Part shown: piece after piece, positions 8,136 to 17,148 of the stretch
Position numbering within the stretch: the stretch's first letter is position 1
Layout of the letters: each line of letters begins with the position of its first letter
Assembly (NCBI GenBank): GCA_003154195.1
Contig: PMCS01000030.1
Location: 1 to 59,445 of the forward strand
DNA length: 59,445 nucleotides
Direction: 5' to 3'
DNA from: Candidatus Omnitrophota bacterium
Lineage (GTDB): Bacteria; Omnitrophota; Gorgyraeia; Duberdicusellales; 4484-171
Made by a program: the position numbers and the translations under genes
Notes under the pieces: generated by a model
What the model saw: only the letters and a program-made list of their open reading frames with translations
Database searches by the model: none
What the model was told of the DNA's origin: nothing

Positions 8136-9275
8136 ATGAGACACTGTAGAAAATGCGTTAATGTGGATACAAGGCCGGATACAGGGCTTTTTATTGATGG
8201 GATTTGTTCCGCTTGCCTGTTTACTGAAGCAAGAAAAAAAGAAACGGTGGATTGGAAGCAGCGCAATAAAGAACTTGCAGGGATAGTCCAATGGGGGAAA
8301 GAAAATACGAAAAGTTCTTATGATTGCATTGTCACTGTGAGTGGAGGTAAGGATAGCATGCGGCAGGCTTTTTTTGCCCGGGATGAACTTAAATTAAAGC
8401 CATTGCTGGTGAGTTGTGTTTATCCCCCTGAACAATTGCATGAGCGGGGAGCCGATAATTTGAGTAATCTCGTTTCTCGCGGCTTTGATACTGTATGTAT
8501 GAGTTTGAATCCGCAAATTTGGAAGAAGATGATGCGGCAGGCTTTTTTTAAATTTGGCAATCAAGCTAAATCCACAGAATTGGCGCTTTACGCAATTCCT
8601 ATCCATGTTGCGATTGCTTATAAAATCCCTTTGATTTTTCTGGGAGAAAATCCTTTATATACAATGGGGCAACAAGAGGGTAAATCTTCCGGCGGAAGCG
8701 CCAACGGGATGCAGTATTCTAATACGCTTCAGGGAGGGTCTCCCGACCCATTATCAGACAAAGATATTGCTTTGAGGGATGTATATTTTTATCGCTATCC
8801 TTGTGATGATGAAATTGAGTATGCAAAATTACGCGTTGTCTATTTGGGTTATTATATTGAAGATTGGTCCAATGATAGTAACGCACAGTTTGCTTTGAAG
8901 CGCGGCTTGAAAATTCGCACTGAACCTCCTGCGGAAATCGGAGATATCGGCGGTTTTTGCGCTTTGGATGAAGAATTTAAAATTGTTAACCAAATGATAA
9001 AATATGTGAAATTTGGTTTTGGCAGCGTTACTGACCAGCTTTGCATGGCGATAAACCAAGGTTTAATCACCAGAGAAAAGGCGCTTGAGTTGGTGGATAA
9101 ATATGATGGGAAGTGCCATCCTAGATATATTGATATGTTTTGCAAATATCTGGAAATCTCTACGAATGAATTCTGGGAAGTAGTTGAAAAATTCAGGGGA
9201 AAACACGTTTGGCAAAAGGATGAAGAGGGGCAGTGGAAGTTGAAAATCGATTCTTTTCCCAAGGTGGTTGGATGA
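8136..9275 (+). CDS. N-acetyl sugar amidotransferase (WbpG-type), copy 1
   Basis: About 379 residues. A zinc-ribbon-like start (C4, C7, C24, C27) leads into an ATP-pyrophosphatase PP-loop with an intact SGGKDS (about 69-74). This is the WbpG/LPS amidotransferase family, which adenylates the N-acetyl carbonyl of a sugar and replaces oxygen with ammonia to give an acetamidino group. HisH- and HisF-like partners follow immediately with a 4 bp overlap and would supply the ammonia, as in Pseudomonas O-antigen loci. ATG 8136 is 6 bases after AAGGAG; ATG 8133 is the alternative. Confidence 0.88.
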   Translation: MRHCRKCVNVDTRPDTGLFIDGICSACLFTEARKKETVDWKQRNKELAGIVQWGKENTKSSYDCIVTVSGGKDSMRQAFFARDELKLKPLLVSCVYPPEQLHERGADNLSNLVSRGFDTVCMSLNPQIWKKMMRQAFFKFGNQAKSTELALYAIPIHVAIAYKIPLIFLGENPLYTMGQQEGKSSGGSANGMQYSNTLQGGSPDPLSDKDIALRDVYFYRYPCDDEIEYAKLRVVYLGYYIEDWSNDSNAQFALKRGLKIRTEPPAEIGDIGGFCALDEEFKIVNQMIKYVKFGFGSVTDQLCMAINQGLITREKALELVDKYDGKCHPRYIDMFCKYLEISTNEFWEVVEKFRGKHVWQKDEEGQWKLKIDSFPKVVG

Positions 9276-9928
9276 GTGATAAAAAAATAGTGATTATAGA
9301 CTACGGGATGGGAAATGTCGGTTCTGTAGCGGCTGCCATTGATTACTTACAGGGAAATTATTTAATCTCCAATAAGCGAAAAGACTTGGCAGGGGCGGAT
9401 GCTTTAATCCTTCCCGGTGTGGGGGCTTTTGGGGCGGCAATAGAAAATTTGCAGGACTTAGGACTTGTTGAAGAATTGAATCAGCAGGTCTTAATGAACA
9501 AAAAACCTTTTTTTGGTATATGTTTAGGGATGCAGTTACTTGCGCTGGATTCTGTTGAGCAGGGATATCATCGTGGCTTTGGCTGGATTGAGGGGCATGT
9601 TATCGCTCTGAAGCCAGAAAAAAAACTAAGAGTACCTCATGTAGGGTGGAATAATGTTAATTTTGACCGGAGTAATTTATTTTTTCAACGGATTGATGAG
9701 GGGGCTCATTTCTATTTTGACCACAGTTTTTGCTTAGCGTGCAAAGAAGATTTGATTATCGCTACTTGTGATTATGGAGGAACCTGCGTGGCGGCTATCC
9801 AGAAAGAAAATATTTTTGCCGTACAATTCCATCCCGAAAAAAGCCAGAGAAATGGATTAAAAATGATACGAAACTTTCTTAATTATATTGATGCGCAAAT
9901 AGAGTGCAGGCAGGATCAGGTATGTTAA
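9272..9928 (+). CDS. hisH: HisH-type glutamine amidotransferase subunit
   Basis: A class I glutaminase of about 218 residues. It shows DYGMGNVGSV at the start, the nucleophile elbow GICLGMQLL with catalytic Cys near residue 84, and the His/Glu of the triad in AVQFHPEKSQ. It resembles the HisH subunit of imidazole glycerol phosphate synthase, but lies between two sugar amidotransferases and beside an altered HisF. It therefore probably releases ammonia from glutamine for amidine formation, not for histidine. ATG 9272 overlaps the previous stop and follows AAGGTGG. Confidence 0.88.
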   Translation: MSDKKIVIIDYGMGNVGSVAAAIDYLQGNYLISNKRKDLAGADALILPGVGAFGAAIENLQDLGLVEELNQQVLMNKKPFFGICLGMQLLALDSVEQGYHRGFGWIEGHVIALKPEKKLRVPHVGWNNVNFDRSNLFFQRIDEGAHFYFDHSFCLACKEDLIIATCDYGGTCVAAIQKENIFAVQFHPEKSQRNGLKMIRNFLNYIDAQIECRQDQVC

Positions 9929-10791
9929 AAGTGAGGATTATTGGAGTATTGGTTGTTAAAGCAGGTACGGTTGTTCAAAGTATTAATTTTGATAAGTATC
10001 TGCCTGTAGGCAGGCCGGCTATTGCGGTAGATTATCTAAATAGATGGGGCATAGATGAAATTACTCTGCTGGATATTAACGCAACTCAAGAAGCCAGAAG
10101 CCCGCGATTTGACGATATCCGTGAATATTCTAAATCTTGCCATGTTCCGCTTTCTGTAGGGGGTGGTATTAGCGATATAGATGATATCCGGAGGCTGATT
10201 CATTTTGGCGCAGATAAAGTTGTCTTAAACAACGTGCTAGTTAAAAATATCAATTTAATAACTGAAGGAGCACGGTTGTTTGGAAATCAATGTATAGTTG
10301 CTTCTATTGATGCGCGCCGGATTTCTCCCCGGAAATACGAAGCTTTTACTAATTCCGGGAAGATGCCAACCGGATTTGCTCCGGCAGAACTGGCTAAAAA
10401 AGCAGAAGAACGCGGGGCAGGGGAAATTTTGCTTAATTCTATTGATCGAGACGGTTCAAAGAAAGGGTATGACCTAGAACTTATCGAGCAAGTCATGAAT
10501 GCGGTAAATATTCCTGTAATCGTTTGCGGCGGGGTAAACCATCCCAGTCATTTTCAGGAAGCAATAGAGCTTGGCGTATCGGCTGTGGCCGCGGCTAATT
10601 TTTTTCATTATACCGAACATAGTGTGATAACGGTTAAAAGTTATTTAAAATCTCTTGATGATCGTGTGCGCCTTGATTCTTATGCTACCTATGATCATTC
10701 AAAATTTGATCTCTTGGGAAGGGCAGGCAAGGAAGAGGATACGGTTTTGGATAAACTCCGCTTTGAGTATATTCCCGAGGAGATTATATGA
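9922..10791 (+). CDS. hisF: HisF-like ammonia-channel/synthase subunit (sugar amidination type)
   Basis: A (beta/alpha)8 barrel clearly related to HisF. LSVGGGI, LNSIDRDGSKKGYD and VIVCGGV phosphate-binding loops are present, as is the aspartate of ASIDARR (D130). The other catalytic aspartate of true imidazole glycerol phosphate synthase (D11) is valine here (GVLVVKAG). That loss, about 45 extra C-terminal residues, and the flanking amidotransferases suggest it carries ammonia from HisH to a sugar amidotransferase rather than building the imidazole ring. It overlaps hisH by 7 bp and the next gene by 4 bp. Confidence 0.85.
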   Translation: MLKVRIIGVLVVKAGTVVQSINFDKYLPVGRPAIAVDYLNRWGIDEITLLDINATQEARSPRFDDIREYSKSCHVPLSVGGGISDIDDIRRLIHFGADKVVLNNVLVKNINLITEGARLFGNQCIVASIDARRISPRKYEAFTNSGKMPTGFAPAELAKKAEERGAGEILLNSIDRDGSKKGYDLELIEQVMNAVNIPVIVCGGVNHPSHFQEAIELGVSAVAAANFFHYTEHSVITVKSYLKSLDDRVRLDSYATYDHSKFDLLGRAGKEEDTVLDKLRFEYIPEEII

Positions 10792-12044
10792 AGTATTGTA
10801 AACGCTGTCTTTATCCGGAAAATCACCCACTTAATATAACCTTTGATGAACAAGGAGTTTGCAGCGGATGTCGCGTCCATGAAGAAAAAGATACTTTAGA
10901 TTGGGAAGAGAGAAAAGAAAAGCTGAGGAAAATATTTGATGAGTTTAGAGCGCGAACGCGTAATATACATGATTGTGTTGTCCCGGTTAGCGGAGCCCGC
11001 GATTCGTATTTTATCGTCCATGTGCTTAAGAATATTTTCAACATGCATCCTTTGCTGGTTAACTACAATAAACAGTATAATACCAAAATGGGTATCCGGA
11101 ATATCGCGTATCTTAGGACTCTTTTGGGATGCGATATAATAACTACAACGGTGAGCCCGGAAAGAGCGAAACGGGTTACCCGCGAATCGCTTAAGAAAAA
11201 AGGGAGTATGTATTGGCATTGTCTGGCAGGTACGACAGTTTTTCCGGTTCAGACAGCAGTGAAATTCCGTATTCCCTTAATTGTTTGGGGAGCCCACCAG
11301 GGATGTGATCAGGTAGGTATGTTTTCCCATCTGGATGAGGTTGAGATGACCAGGAAGTATAGAAAAGAACATGACCTTATGGGGCTGGAAGCAGAAGACC
11401 TCGCGCGCGAGAGCAGGGAAGTTACCTTAGAAGATATGGAACCGTATGTGTACCCTCACGATAAAGAATTGGAAGTAGTAGGGGTCAGGGGCATTTACTT
11501 GAATAATTATATCCGCTGGGATAGTAAGGTGCAACACGAGTTAATGATTGAGAAATATGGTTATGAAACTATGGCTCAGCAACGTACTTTTGATACGTAT
11601 AATGATGTTGATTGTTTTCACTATTCCGGGATTCACGATTATATAAAGTTTATCAAGTGGGGGTATGGTAAAGTAACGGATCACGCCTGTCGGGAGATTC
11701 GTTTAAAACGAATGACGCGCGAAGAAGGGATAGGGATGGTGCGGCGATACCAAAACACGAAACCAAAAGATTTACCCCTTTTTCTGGAATGGATTGGTAT
11801 GCCGGAGAGAGAATTCTGGGCTGAAGTCGATAAACATCGAGATCCGCGTATATGGAGGAAAAAAGAAAAAGGCGGGTGGGAACTGCAGGATTCAATTCTC
11901 AACCATATAAATGATGAGAGGATAGACGGTGTCCGGTTAGAAAAAAATAGCGACTGTAAATTTCTGCTCATGCCGCCGAGAGATATCAACTCTCTCGAAG
12001 ATAAATATGTGCTTATCGGCCGGGGGTGGGTAGATTCTGCGTAG
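10788..12044 (+). CDS. N-acetyl sugar amidotransferase (WbpG-type), copy 2 with altered PP-loop
   Basis: A second family member, 418 residues, with the same four-cysteine start (C4, C7, C25, C28) and the same C-terminal architecture as the copy at 8136. Its PP-loop reads SGARDS (68-73) instead of SGGKDS, changing the second glycine and following residue. It is about 40 residues longer, with an added C-terminal tail after about residue 380. Lying directly after HisF, it shares the ammonia source. It may act on a second sugar or position, or be a partner of copy 1. ATG 10788 overlaps the hisF stop as ATGA. Confidence 0.82.
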   Translation: MKYCKRCLYPENHPLNITFDEQGVCSGCRVHEEKDTLDWEERKEKLRKIFDEFRARTRNIHDCVVPVSGARDSYFIVHVLKNIFNMHPLLVNYNKQYNTKMGIRNIAYLRTLLGCDIITTTVSPERAKRVTRESLKKKGSMYWHCLAGTTVFPVQTAVKFRIPLIVWGAHQGCDQVGMFSHLDEVEMTRKYRKEHDLMGLEAEDLARESREVTLEDMEPYVYPHDKELEVVGVRGIYLNNYIRWDSKVQHELMIEKYGYETMAQQRTFDTYNDVDCFHYSGIHDYIKFIKWGYGKVTDHACREIRLKRMTREEGIGMVRRYQNTKPKDLPLFLEWIGMPEREFWAEVDKHRDPRIWRKKEKGGWELQDSILNHINDERIDGVRLEKNSDCKFLLMPPRDINSLEDKYVLIGRGWVDSA

Positions 12045-12113
12045 GTGAGAAAGGATGACTAGGGATAGATTAAGCCGAAAATATGAGATTGTTTTCTTAG
12101 GGGGTCATATTGT

Positions 12114-12389
12114 ATGGGATTATCCGATGTATTAGGATGGACAGCAACAGCGATGTTCACAATTTGCTATATCCCTCAAATAAGCAAAACTTGTAGAACA
12201 AAAACCATAGATGGTTTAAGTTTTAGACTTTTGTTCATTTCATTTTTAGCCAACATAGTCGCATTATGGTATGCGATATTAATTAAGCAATCACCATTGC
12301 AAATTAAATATATTTTAGCAATAGTTTTTGTAGGCGTTTGTATTTTTATGTATTTGAAAATTTATTTTCTGAAGAACAGAATGGTATAA
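12114..12389 (+). CDS. SemiSWEET/PQ-loop sugar transporter
   Basis: A 91-residue protein with three predicted membrane helices. The first helix contains the PQ motif (CYIPQISKT), followed by TIDGLSF, the pattern of bacterial SemiSWEETs, which dimerise to form small sugar channels. It is preceded by a GGGGG ribosome site 9 bases before ATG. A small sugar transporter is unusual inside a glycan assembly locus; it may export or salvage a sugar, or simply be a passenger gene. Family is clear; substrate is not. Confidence 0.8.
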   Translation: MGLSDVLGWTATAMFTICYIPQISKTCRTKTIDGLSFRLLFISFLANIVALWYAILIKQSPLQIKYILAIVFVGVCIFMYLKIYFLKNRMV

Positions 12390-12407
12390 CTACGCAAGGG
12401 GAATCGC

Positions 12408-13385
12408 ATGAGGCCATTACATAGTATCCAAAAATATAATAACCAACAAAAATCCAATAATGTTCTTTTTGTTGACGGGATTACTCGTTCAGGTAAGTTC
12501 TGGCTGGGCAATCTTTTAATACATTTTGACCGGATGGAACATATCCAGCATCATCCTGCTATGGATGTGTGCGTACATATGAACCGGTTAGGGATGATCA
12601 ACGATAAGGCTGCTGCTGTCATGTTGAGAAATGAAGCGCAGTCGCATGTGTATGAGATGGCTATTGGAAGAAACATTAATTTTAGAGCAGCGGATAGTTC
12701 ATCGGTGTATAAGAACCCTAATTTTCAGACATATTTGCAACGGGTTGCCGGAAAAGATGTTGTTTTCCGGGAGGTTATGGCGGCAATACAATCCGGCGAC
12801 AGGATATTTTTATTTATCGTTCATGATTGGCTTTGTAATGCCGGTCTTTGCTTTCAAGCTTTTGTGCAGCCTAAGGTTATATCTATAGAAAGGAATCCGA
12901 TTGATCTTGTATATGCCTGGTATAAAAAAGGTTTAGGAGATAGAAGGGCTTTTTCGGCGTGTCTGGAAAATAAAAATGGCCCCCTGCCCTGGTTTGTTTA
13001 TAAATGGATCGACGAATATGAAAGCCTGAACGAAATGGACAGAATAATCAAATCTATAGCGGGTTTACGCGGGATGGCCGAAGAAGCGTTTAAAAATCTG
13101 CCATCTGGCGGCAAGAAAAGAATTATTTTTACTTCCTATGAAGCGTTTGCCGTGCAGCCCCGGATCGAAGCGGAAAAAATCGGCAATTTTCTTGGTACTA
13201 AATTGATGGCAACAGCAGAGTCATTTTTTTCGCAGCCGATCTTTAAACAACGCAATAAGGATTCGCTTATAAAATCACGCAAAAAGAAGGCATCGGAAAT
13301 TAAAAAGCAGGCATCGCGCGTCTGTTTTTCGCTTTTATCGGATTTAAATAAACAATACGTAAAAAGCGGTTTTGACGCTGAATAA
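12408..13385 (+). CDS. Sulfotransferase-like protein
   Basis: A 325-residue P-loop protein. Near the N-terminus FVDGITRSGKFWLGNLL resembles the 5'-phosphosulfate loop of PAPS-dependent sulfotransferases (usually RSGTTWL). Near residue 160, ISIERNPIDLVYAWYKKG resembles the 3'-phosphate loop (RNPxD). These enzymes move sulfate from PAPS to a glycan hydroxyl. The PAPS-making genes lie downstream at 19884 and 22061 and a CysQ-type phosphatase at 37280, which supports the role. Key loop residues differ from the consensus, so some doubt remains. AAGGGGAA precedes the ATG. Confidence 0.7.
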   Translation: MRPLHSIQKYNNQQKSNNVLFVDGITRSGKFWLGNLLIHFDRMEHIQHHPAMDVCVHMNRLGMINDKAAAVMLRNEAQSHVYEMAIGRNINFRAADSSSVYKNPNFQTYLQRVAGKDVVFREVMAAIQSGDRIFLFIVHDWLCNAGLCFQAFVQPKVISIERNPIDLVYAWYKKGLGDRRAFSACLENKNGPLPWFVYKWIDEYESLNEMDRIIKSIAGLRGMAEEAFKNLPSGGKKRIIFTSYEAFAVQPRIEAEKIGNFLGTKLMATAESFFSQPIFKQRNKDSLIKSRKKKASEIKKQASRVCFSLLSDLNKQYVKSGFDAE

Positions 13386-13400
13386 TTGCGACGGCAAATT

Positions 13401-13718
13401 ATGGAAAAAATAAAGCAGAAAAAAATAATCGAGGCGGTTTTTAGCGCGATCGACGAAGTAAACCAATTGTTGCCGACGGCTCAGCGGCTAAAAAAATCGG
13501 TTAATACCGCGCTTTTTGATAAATCTGGAAAAGATGGCCTTGATTCTCTAGGGTTGATAAATTTTGTTATTGCCCTTGAGCAGGAAATCGTAAAAAAATT
13601 AAAGGTTACGGTAGCGCTTGCCGACGAACGGGCAATGTTGCAGAAAATAAATCCTTTTACTACTGTAAAGACCTTGACTGTTTATATAGCAAGGCTTACG
13701 GAAGGAGACGGTAGTTGA
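13401..13718 (+). CDS. Acyl carrier protein
   Basis: A 105-residue acyl-carrier-type protein with GLDSLGLINFVIALE, where Ser49 is the expected 4'-phosphopantetheine attachment site, and a long basic N-terminal helix. It sits just before an FkbH-type HAD protein (4 bp overlap), the usual pairing in which a three-carbon glyceryl or other acyl unit is loaded on the carrier. No phosphopantetheinyl transferase is in the window. ATG 13401 was taken; an in-frame TTG at 13386 would add five residues. Confidence 0.8.
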   Translation: MEKIKQKKIIEAVFSAIDEVNQLLPTAQRLKKSVNTALFDKSGKDGLDSLGLINFVIALEQEIVKKLKVTVALADERAMLQKINPFTTVKTLTVYIARLTEGDGS

Positions 13719-15412
13719 GCAAGAAGTGTATTTGTCTTTTAGTATCGGATTTCAATGTTGATAATCTTTCGGCTTATCTATCCAATGACGCCGGATTGCC
13801 GGCCGTCGCGGCGGTAACTGCGCCGTTTAACCAGGTTATTCCCGTATTACGCAATAACGCCGCCGGTTGCTGGAGGAATGCCGATGCGGCCGTGGTGTGG
13901 ACGCAGCCGCATAAAGCGGCGCCTTCGTTCGGTAAGATTTTAGATTTTGAAAAAGCGCCTCCGGAGGCAATTTTAAAGGAGGTTGATGATTTTTCGACGC
14001 TGATAAAGAATGCCGTCGGCCGTGTCGGCTATATTTTTGTGCCTACCTGGGTTATTCCGCCTTACAACCGGGCATGGGGTATGGTTGATTTAAAAACGGG
14101 CAGCGGTATCCTCAATACTTTACTGCGGATGAATCTGCGTCTTATCGAAAATCTTGAAGACGTTGCGGGTATATACCTGTTGGATGCCCAGCGCTGGATA
14201 AGCGTTGCCGGTAAGGATGCCTGTAACCCCAAATTATGGTATATGGGAAAGATTGCTTTTTCTAATGAAGTATTCCGGGAGGCGGTAAAAGACATAAAAG
14301 CAGGGTTGAATGCTGTTGCGGGTAATACCAAAAAACTAATTATTGTCGATTTAGACGATACGTTGTGGGGAGGCATTGTCGGCGACGCGGGAATGGAAGG
14401 TATTAAGCTGGGCGGCCATGATCACATCGGCGAAGCCTTTGTCGATTTCCAACGCGCCCTGAAAGCGTTGACCCGTCGGGGAATTTTACTCGGTATTGTG
14501 AGCAAGAACGATGAAAAGACCGCTTTGGCAACGATAAGCAAACACCCCGAGATGGTATTACGTTTAGAGGATTTTGCCGGTTGGCGGATTAATTGGGAAG
14601 ATAAGGCTGAAAATATCGTTGAACTTGTCAAGGAATTGAATCTCGGCCTTGAGGCCGCGGTTTTTATTGACGATAACCCGGCAGAACGGGCGCGGGTGCG
14701 TGAAGCGTTGCCTTCGGTATACGTTCCTGATTGGCCGGGGGATAAAATGATCTATAAAAGCGCGTTATCGGGTTTATCCTGTTTTGACAAGTTGAGTTTT
14801 ACTTCGGAGGATTCTCGGCGCACGCAGTCGTATGCTTCCGAGAGAAAACGGAAACAAGAAAAGTCGGCCATCCCGTCTCTCGGGCAGTGGCTTATTTCGC
14901 TTGACACAAACATTGTTGTAGGGGGGTTAAGCGATATTGATCTTGCGAGAGCCACGCAATTGCTCAATAAAACAAACCAGATGAATTTGACTACCCGGCG
15001 CATGAGCGAAGCCCAGCTTAAAGGTTGGGCGGCTAAACCGGGGCATGCGTTGTGGGTTTTCCGCGTATTTGATAAATTCGGCGATTTTGGTTTAGTCGGC
15101 ATTGTCAGTGTAGAAATAAAAACAAAAAAAGCCCAAATCGTTGATTTTGTTCTCAGCTGCAGAGTATTCGGCCGCGGCGTCGAAGAAGCAATGCTGGCGG
15201 TGGCTTGCCGTTATGCGAAGGATTCAAAGCCCAAAGAAATATTTGCCGGGTATATCCCTACGGTAAAAAACAAACCATGTCTGGATTTTTTCAAAAAATC
15301 GGGATTTAACCAAAAAAGCAAAAACTATTTTTTTTGGGATTTGGCAAAAAATTATAAAATTCCGGCGTATGTAAAACTTAAAAAAGCGGGTAAGGCCACA
15401 CAATCCAATTAA
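13715..15412 (+). CDS. FkbH-like HAD-IIIC protein (acyl loading onto ACP)
   Basis: A 565-residue FkbH-family protein. An N-terminal region (about 1-200) leads into the HAD domain with IIVDLDDTLWGGIVGD (nucleophile D212, D214), KNDE and VFIDDNPAERARV, then a GNAT-like C-terminal part (about 395-555). FkbH-type enzymes dephosphorylate 1,3-bisphosphoglycerate and load the glyceryl group on a carrier protein; relatives in O-antigen loci feed acyl groups for sugar amines. TTG 13715 follows GAAGGAG by 7 bases and overlaps the ACP stop, so the non-ATG start is credible. Confidence 0.85.
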   Translation: MSKKCICLLVSDFNVDNLSAYLSNDAGLPAVAAVTAPFNQVIPVLRNNAAGCWRNADAAVVWTQPHKAAPSFGKILDFEKAPPEAILKEVDDFSTLIKNAVGRVGYIFVPTWVIPPYNRAWGMVDLKTGSGILNTLLRMNLRLIENLEDVAGIYLLDAQRWISVAGKDACNPKLWYMGKIAFSNEVFREAVKDIKAGLNAVAGNTKKLIIVDLDDTLWGGIVGDAGMEGIKLGGHDHIGEAFVDFQRALKALTRRGILLGIVSKNDEKTALATISKHPEMVLRLEDFAGWRINWEDKAENIVELVKELNLGLEAAVFIDDNPAERARVREALPSVYVPDWPGDKMIYKSALSGLSCFDKLSFTSEDSRRTQSYASERKRKQEKSAIPSLGQWLISLDTNIVVGGLSDIDLARATQLLNKTNQMNLTTRRMSEAQLKGWAAKPGHALWVFRVFDKFGDFGLVGIVSVEIKTKKAQIVDFVLSCRVFGRGVEEAMLAVACRYAKDSKPKEIFAGYIPTVKNKPCLDFFKKSGFNQKSKNYFFWDLAKNYKIPAYVKLKKAGKATQSN

Positions 15413-15424
15413 AGCAGGGTAAAT

Positions 15425-17125
15425 ATGAAGGCTAAAAAGAAATCGCTAAGCACATCAAGCGTGAGTAGGCAGTATTGTATAAATTTCTCCATTACGGATA
15501 ATATGGTTAATAACTTCGCCAAGCTTACCGGCGATTATAGTTCGCTGCATATCGATAAAATTTTTGCCCGGCGTTCCCTATATCGGGAAAACGTTGTGCA
15601 TGGGTTATTACCGTTGGGGTTTATTTTTAATTTAGCATTACCCCGGTTTGCCGGTGAATGTTTTTCTTTAAGTGAGATATCCGCTAATTTTATTAAACCG
15701 ATATTCGTAGGCGATAAATTACGTATTCAGGCAACAGTCAACGAAGCGGCCGGGAAAAATAATTGCCTGACGCTTGAATATGTTGTGGAAAATACAATTT
15801 CCCGGGCGGTTCTGATTGCGGGAATATTTACGCTTGTGCGCCGGAAAGCGGTCGGCAATGCTAATCTGCCGGTTAAATCCCCTAACGGAGAAGCCGCCGC
15901 GTTAGGCGTTGCCTTGGAAGAAAAAAATTTAATATGGGAACAGATTCAGCTTCACGATAAGAAGGCTTTTAGTTTTACGATTACGCAACAGTGCCTAAAG
16001 TTTTTCTATGATATACTCCGGGAAGGTATGGTGGTTGTGGGGCAGCAATATTCTTGCCGCGGATATTTTAAGCCGATAAATTTTCTCGCCGGGTCATTAA
16101 TGTCTACGTTTGCCGGTATGTGTATTCCCGGCAGAAGCGCCACGATACTCAACATAGGTATAGCGTTTAACAAAGACCTTAGCGTAAACGAAAAATATTG
16201 TTTTGGGGGAGAAGTGGTTTTTAAATCGTCAGCCAATACGATAACCGATAAAGTTTCAATATCCAGCAACGACAAAAAAAATATTTATGCCGGCGGTAAA
16301 ATTAATATAAAAGTTAACCGGCAACCGGAACGAATGCCTGCTTCGCGGCAACTTTATGGTGCCGCGCTTGATTTAAGGTTAAAAGATAGGGTGGTGCTGG
16401 TAACCGGAGCGAGCCGCGGTATCGGCGAAGTTACGGCAAAACTATTTGCGATATACGGCTGCAAAGTGGTAGTTAATTATGCGCAGAATAAAGATGATGC
16501 TTTGCGGGTTGTGGCCGATATCAAAGACGCTGGTGGCGAGGTGATTGCTGTGCAGGCTGATGTTTCCGACAACAGCCAGGTGCGTCGGATGGTAGATGAG
16601 GTTATTGCCAAGTATGGTACGATTAATGTGTTGGTAAATAATGCCGTGCGGAATTTTCGTCCGATAGCATTTTTGGAATTGACTTGGGAGGAAATTCAGA
16701 AAGATATCGACGTAAATCTTAAAGGTGCATTTTACTGTTCACAGGCAGCGATTCCTTTAATGTTAACTGCCGGCGGGGGCAGGATTATCAATATCTCGTC
16801 AATAGCAACGGATAACCCGCCGCCTAATCAAGCGAAATACGTTATTTCTAAAAGCGGCTTGATCGGGTTAACCCGTAGCTTGGCCGCGGAATTCGCTTCT
16901 AATGATATATTGGTAAATATGGTAGTGCCGAATATGGTAAAAACCGATTTGACTGCGGGGATAGCGGAATCGTTTATTGATGCGGCAGCTAAAGACATTC
17001 CCCTAAAGCGCATAGCTTCGCCGATTGATGTAGCTAGGGCGGTAGTGTATTTGGCATCTTCTTGGTCCTCGTATACTACCGGCCAACGTATTATGGTTAC
17101 AGGGGGAAGTCTCCCGTTTTTATAA
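15425..17125 (+). CDS. MaoC-like hydratase / hotdog / 3-oxoacyl-ACP reductase fusion
   Basis: A 566-residue three-part protein. Residues about 20-145 are a MaoC-type hotdog with the hydratase motif GDYSSLHID and VVHGLLPLG. Residues about 170-305 form a second, more divergent hotdog. From about 318 an intact FabG-like SDR follows, with TGASRGIGEV, NNAVRN and the YVISK catalytic pair. Together it could interconvert 3-oxoacyl, 3-hydroxyacyl and enoyl thioesters on the ACP two genes upstream, giving for example a 3-hydroxyacyl group for a sugar amine. The fusion order is unusual; the product is inferred. Confidence 0.82.
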   Translation: MKAKKKSLSTSSVSRQYCINFSITDNMVNNFAKLTGDYSSLHIDKIFARRSLYRENVVHGLLPLGFIFNLALPRFAGECFSLSEISANFIKPIFVGDKLRIQATVNEAAGKNNCLTLEYVVENTISRAVLIAGIFTLVRRKAVGNANLPVKSPNGEAAALGVALEEKNLIWEQIQLHDKKAFSFTITQQCLKFFYDILREGMVVVGQQYSCRGYFKPINFLAGSLMSTFAGMCIPGRSATILNIGIAFNKDLSVNEKYCFGGEVVFKSSANTITDKVSISSNDKKNIYAGGKINIKVNRQPERMPASRQLYGAALDLRLKDRVVLVTGASRGIGEVTAKLFAIYGCKVVVNYAQNKDDALRVVADIKDAGGEVIAVQADVSDNSQVRRMVDEVIAKYGTINVLVNNAVRNFRPIAFLELTWEEIQKDIDVNLKGAFYCSQAAIPLMLTAGGGRIINISSIATDNPPPNQAKYVISKSGLIGLTRSLAAEFASNDILVNMVVPNMVKTDLTAGIAESFIDAAAKDIPLKRIASPIDVARAVVYLASSWSSYTTGQRIMVTGGSLPFL

Positions 17126-17148
17126 AACAATCGGACAAAGAGTAGATA

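Noticed and set aside
9922-10791. Histidine biosynthesis operon
   Set aside because: HisF lacks D11, no other his genes are present, and sugar amidotransferases flank the pair.
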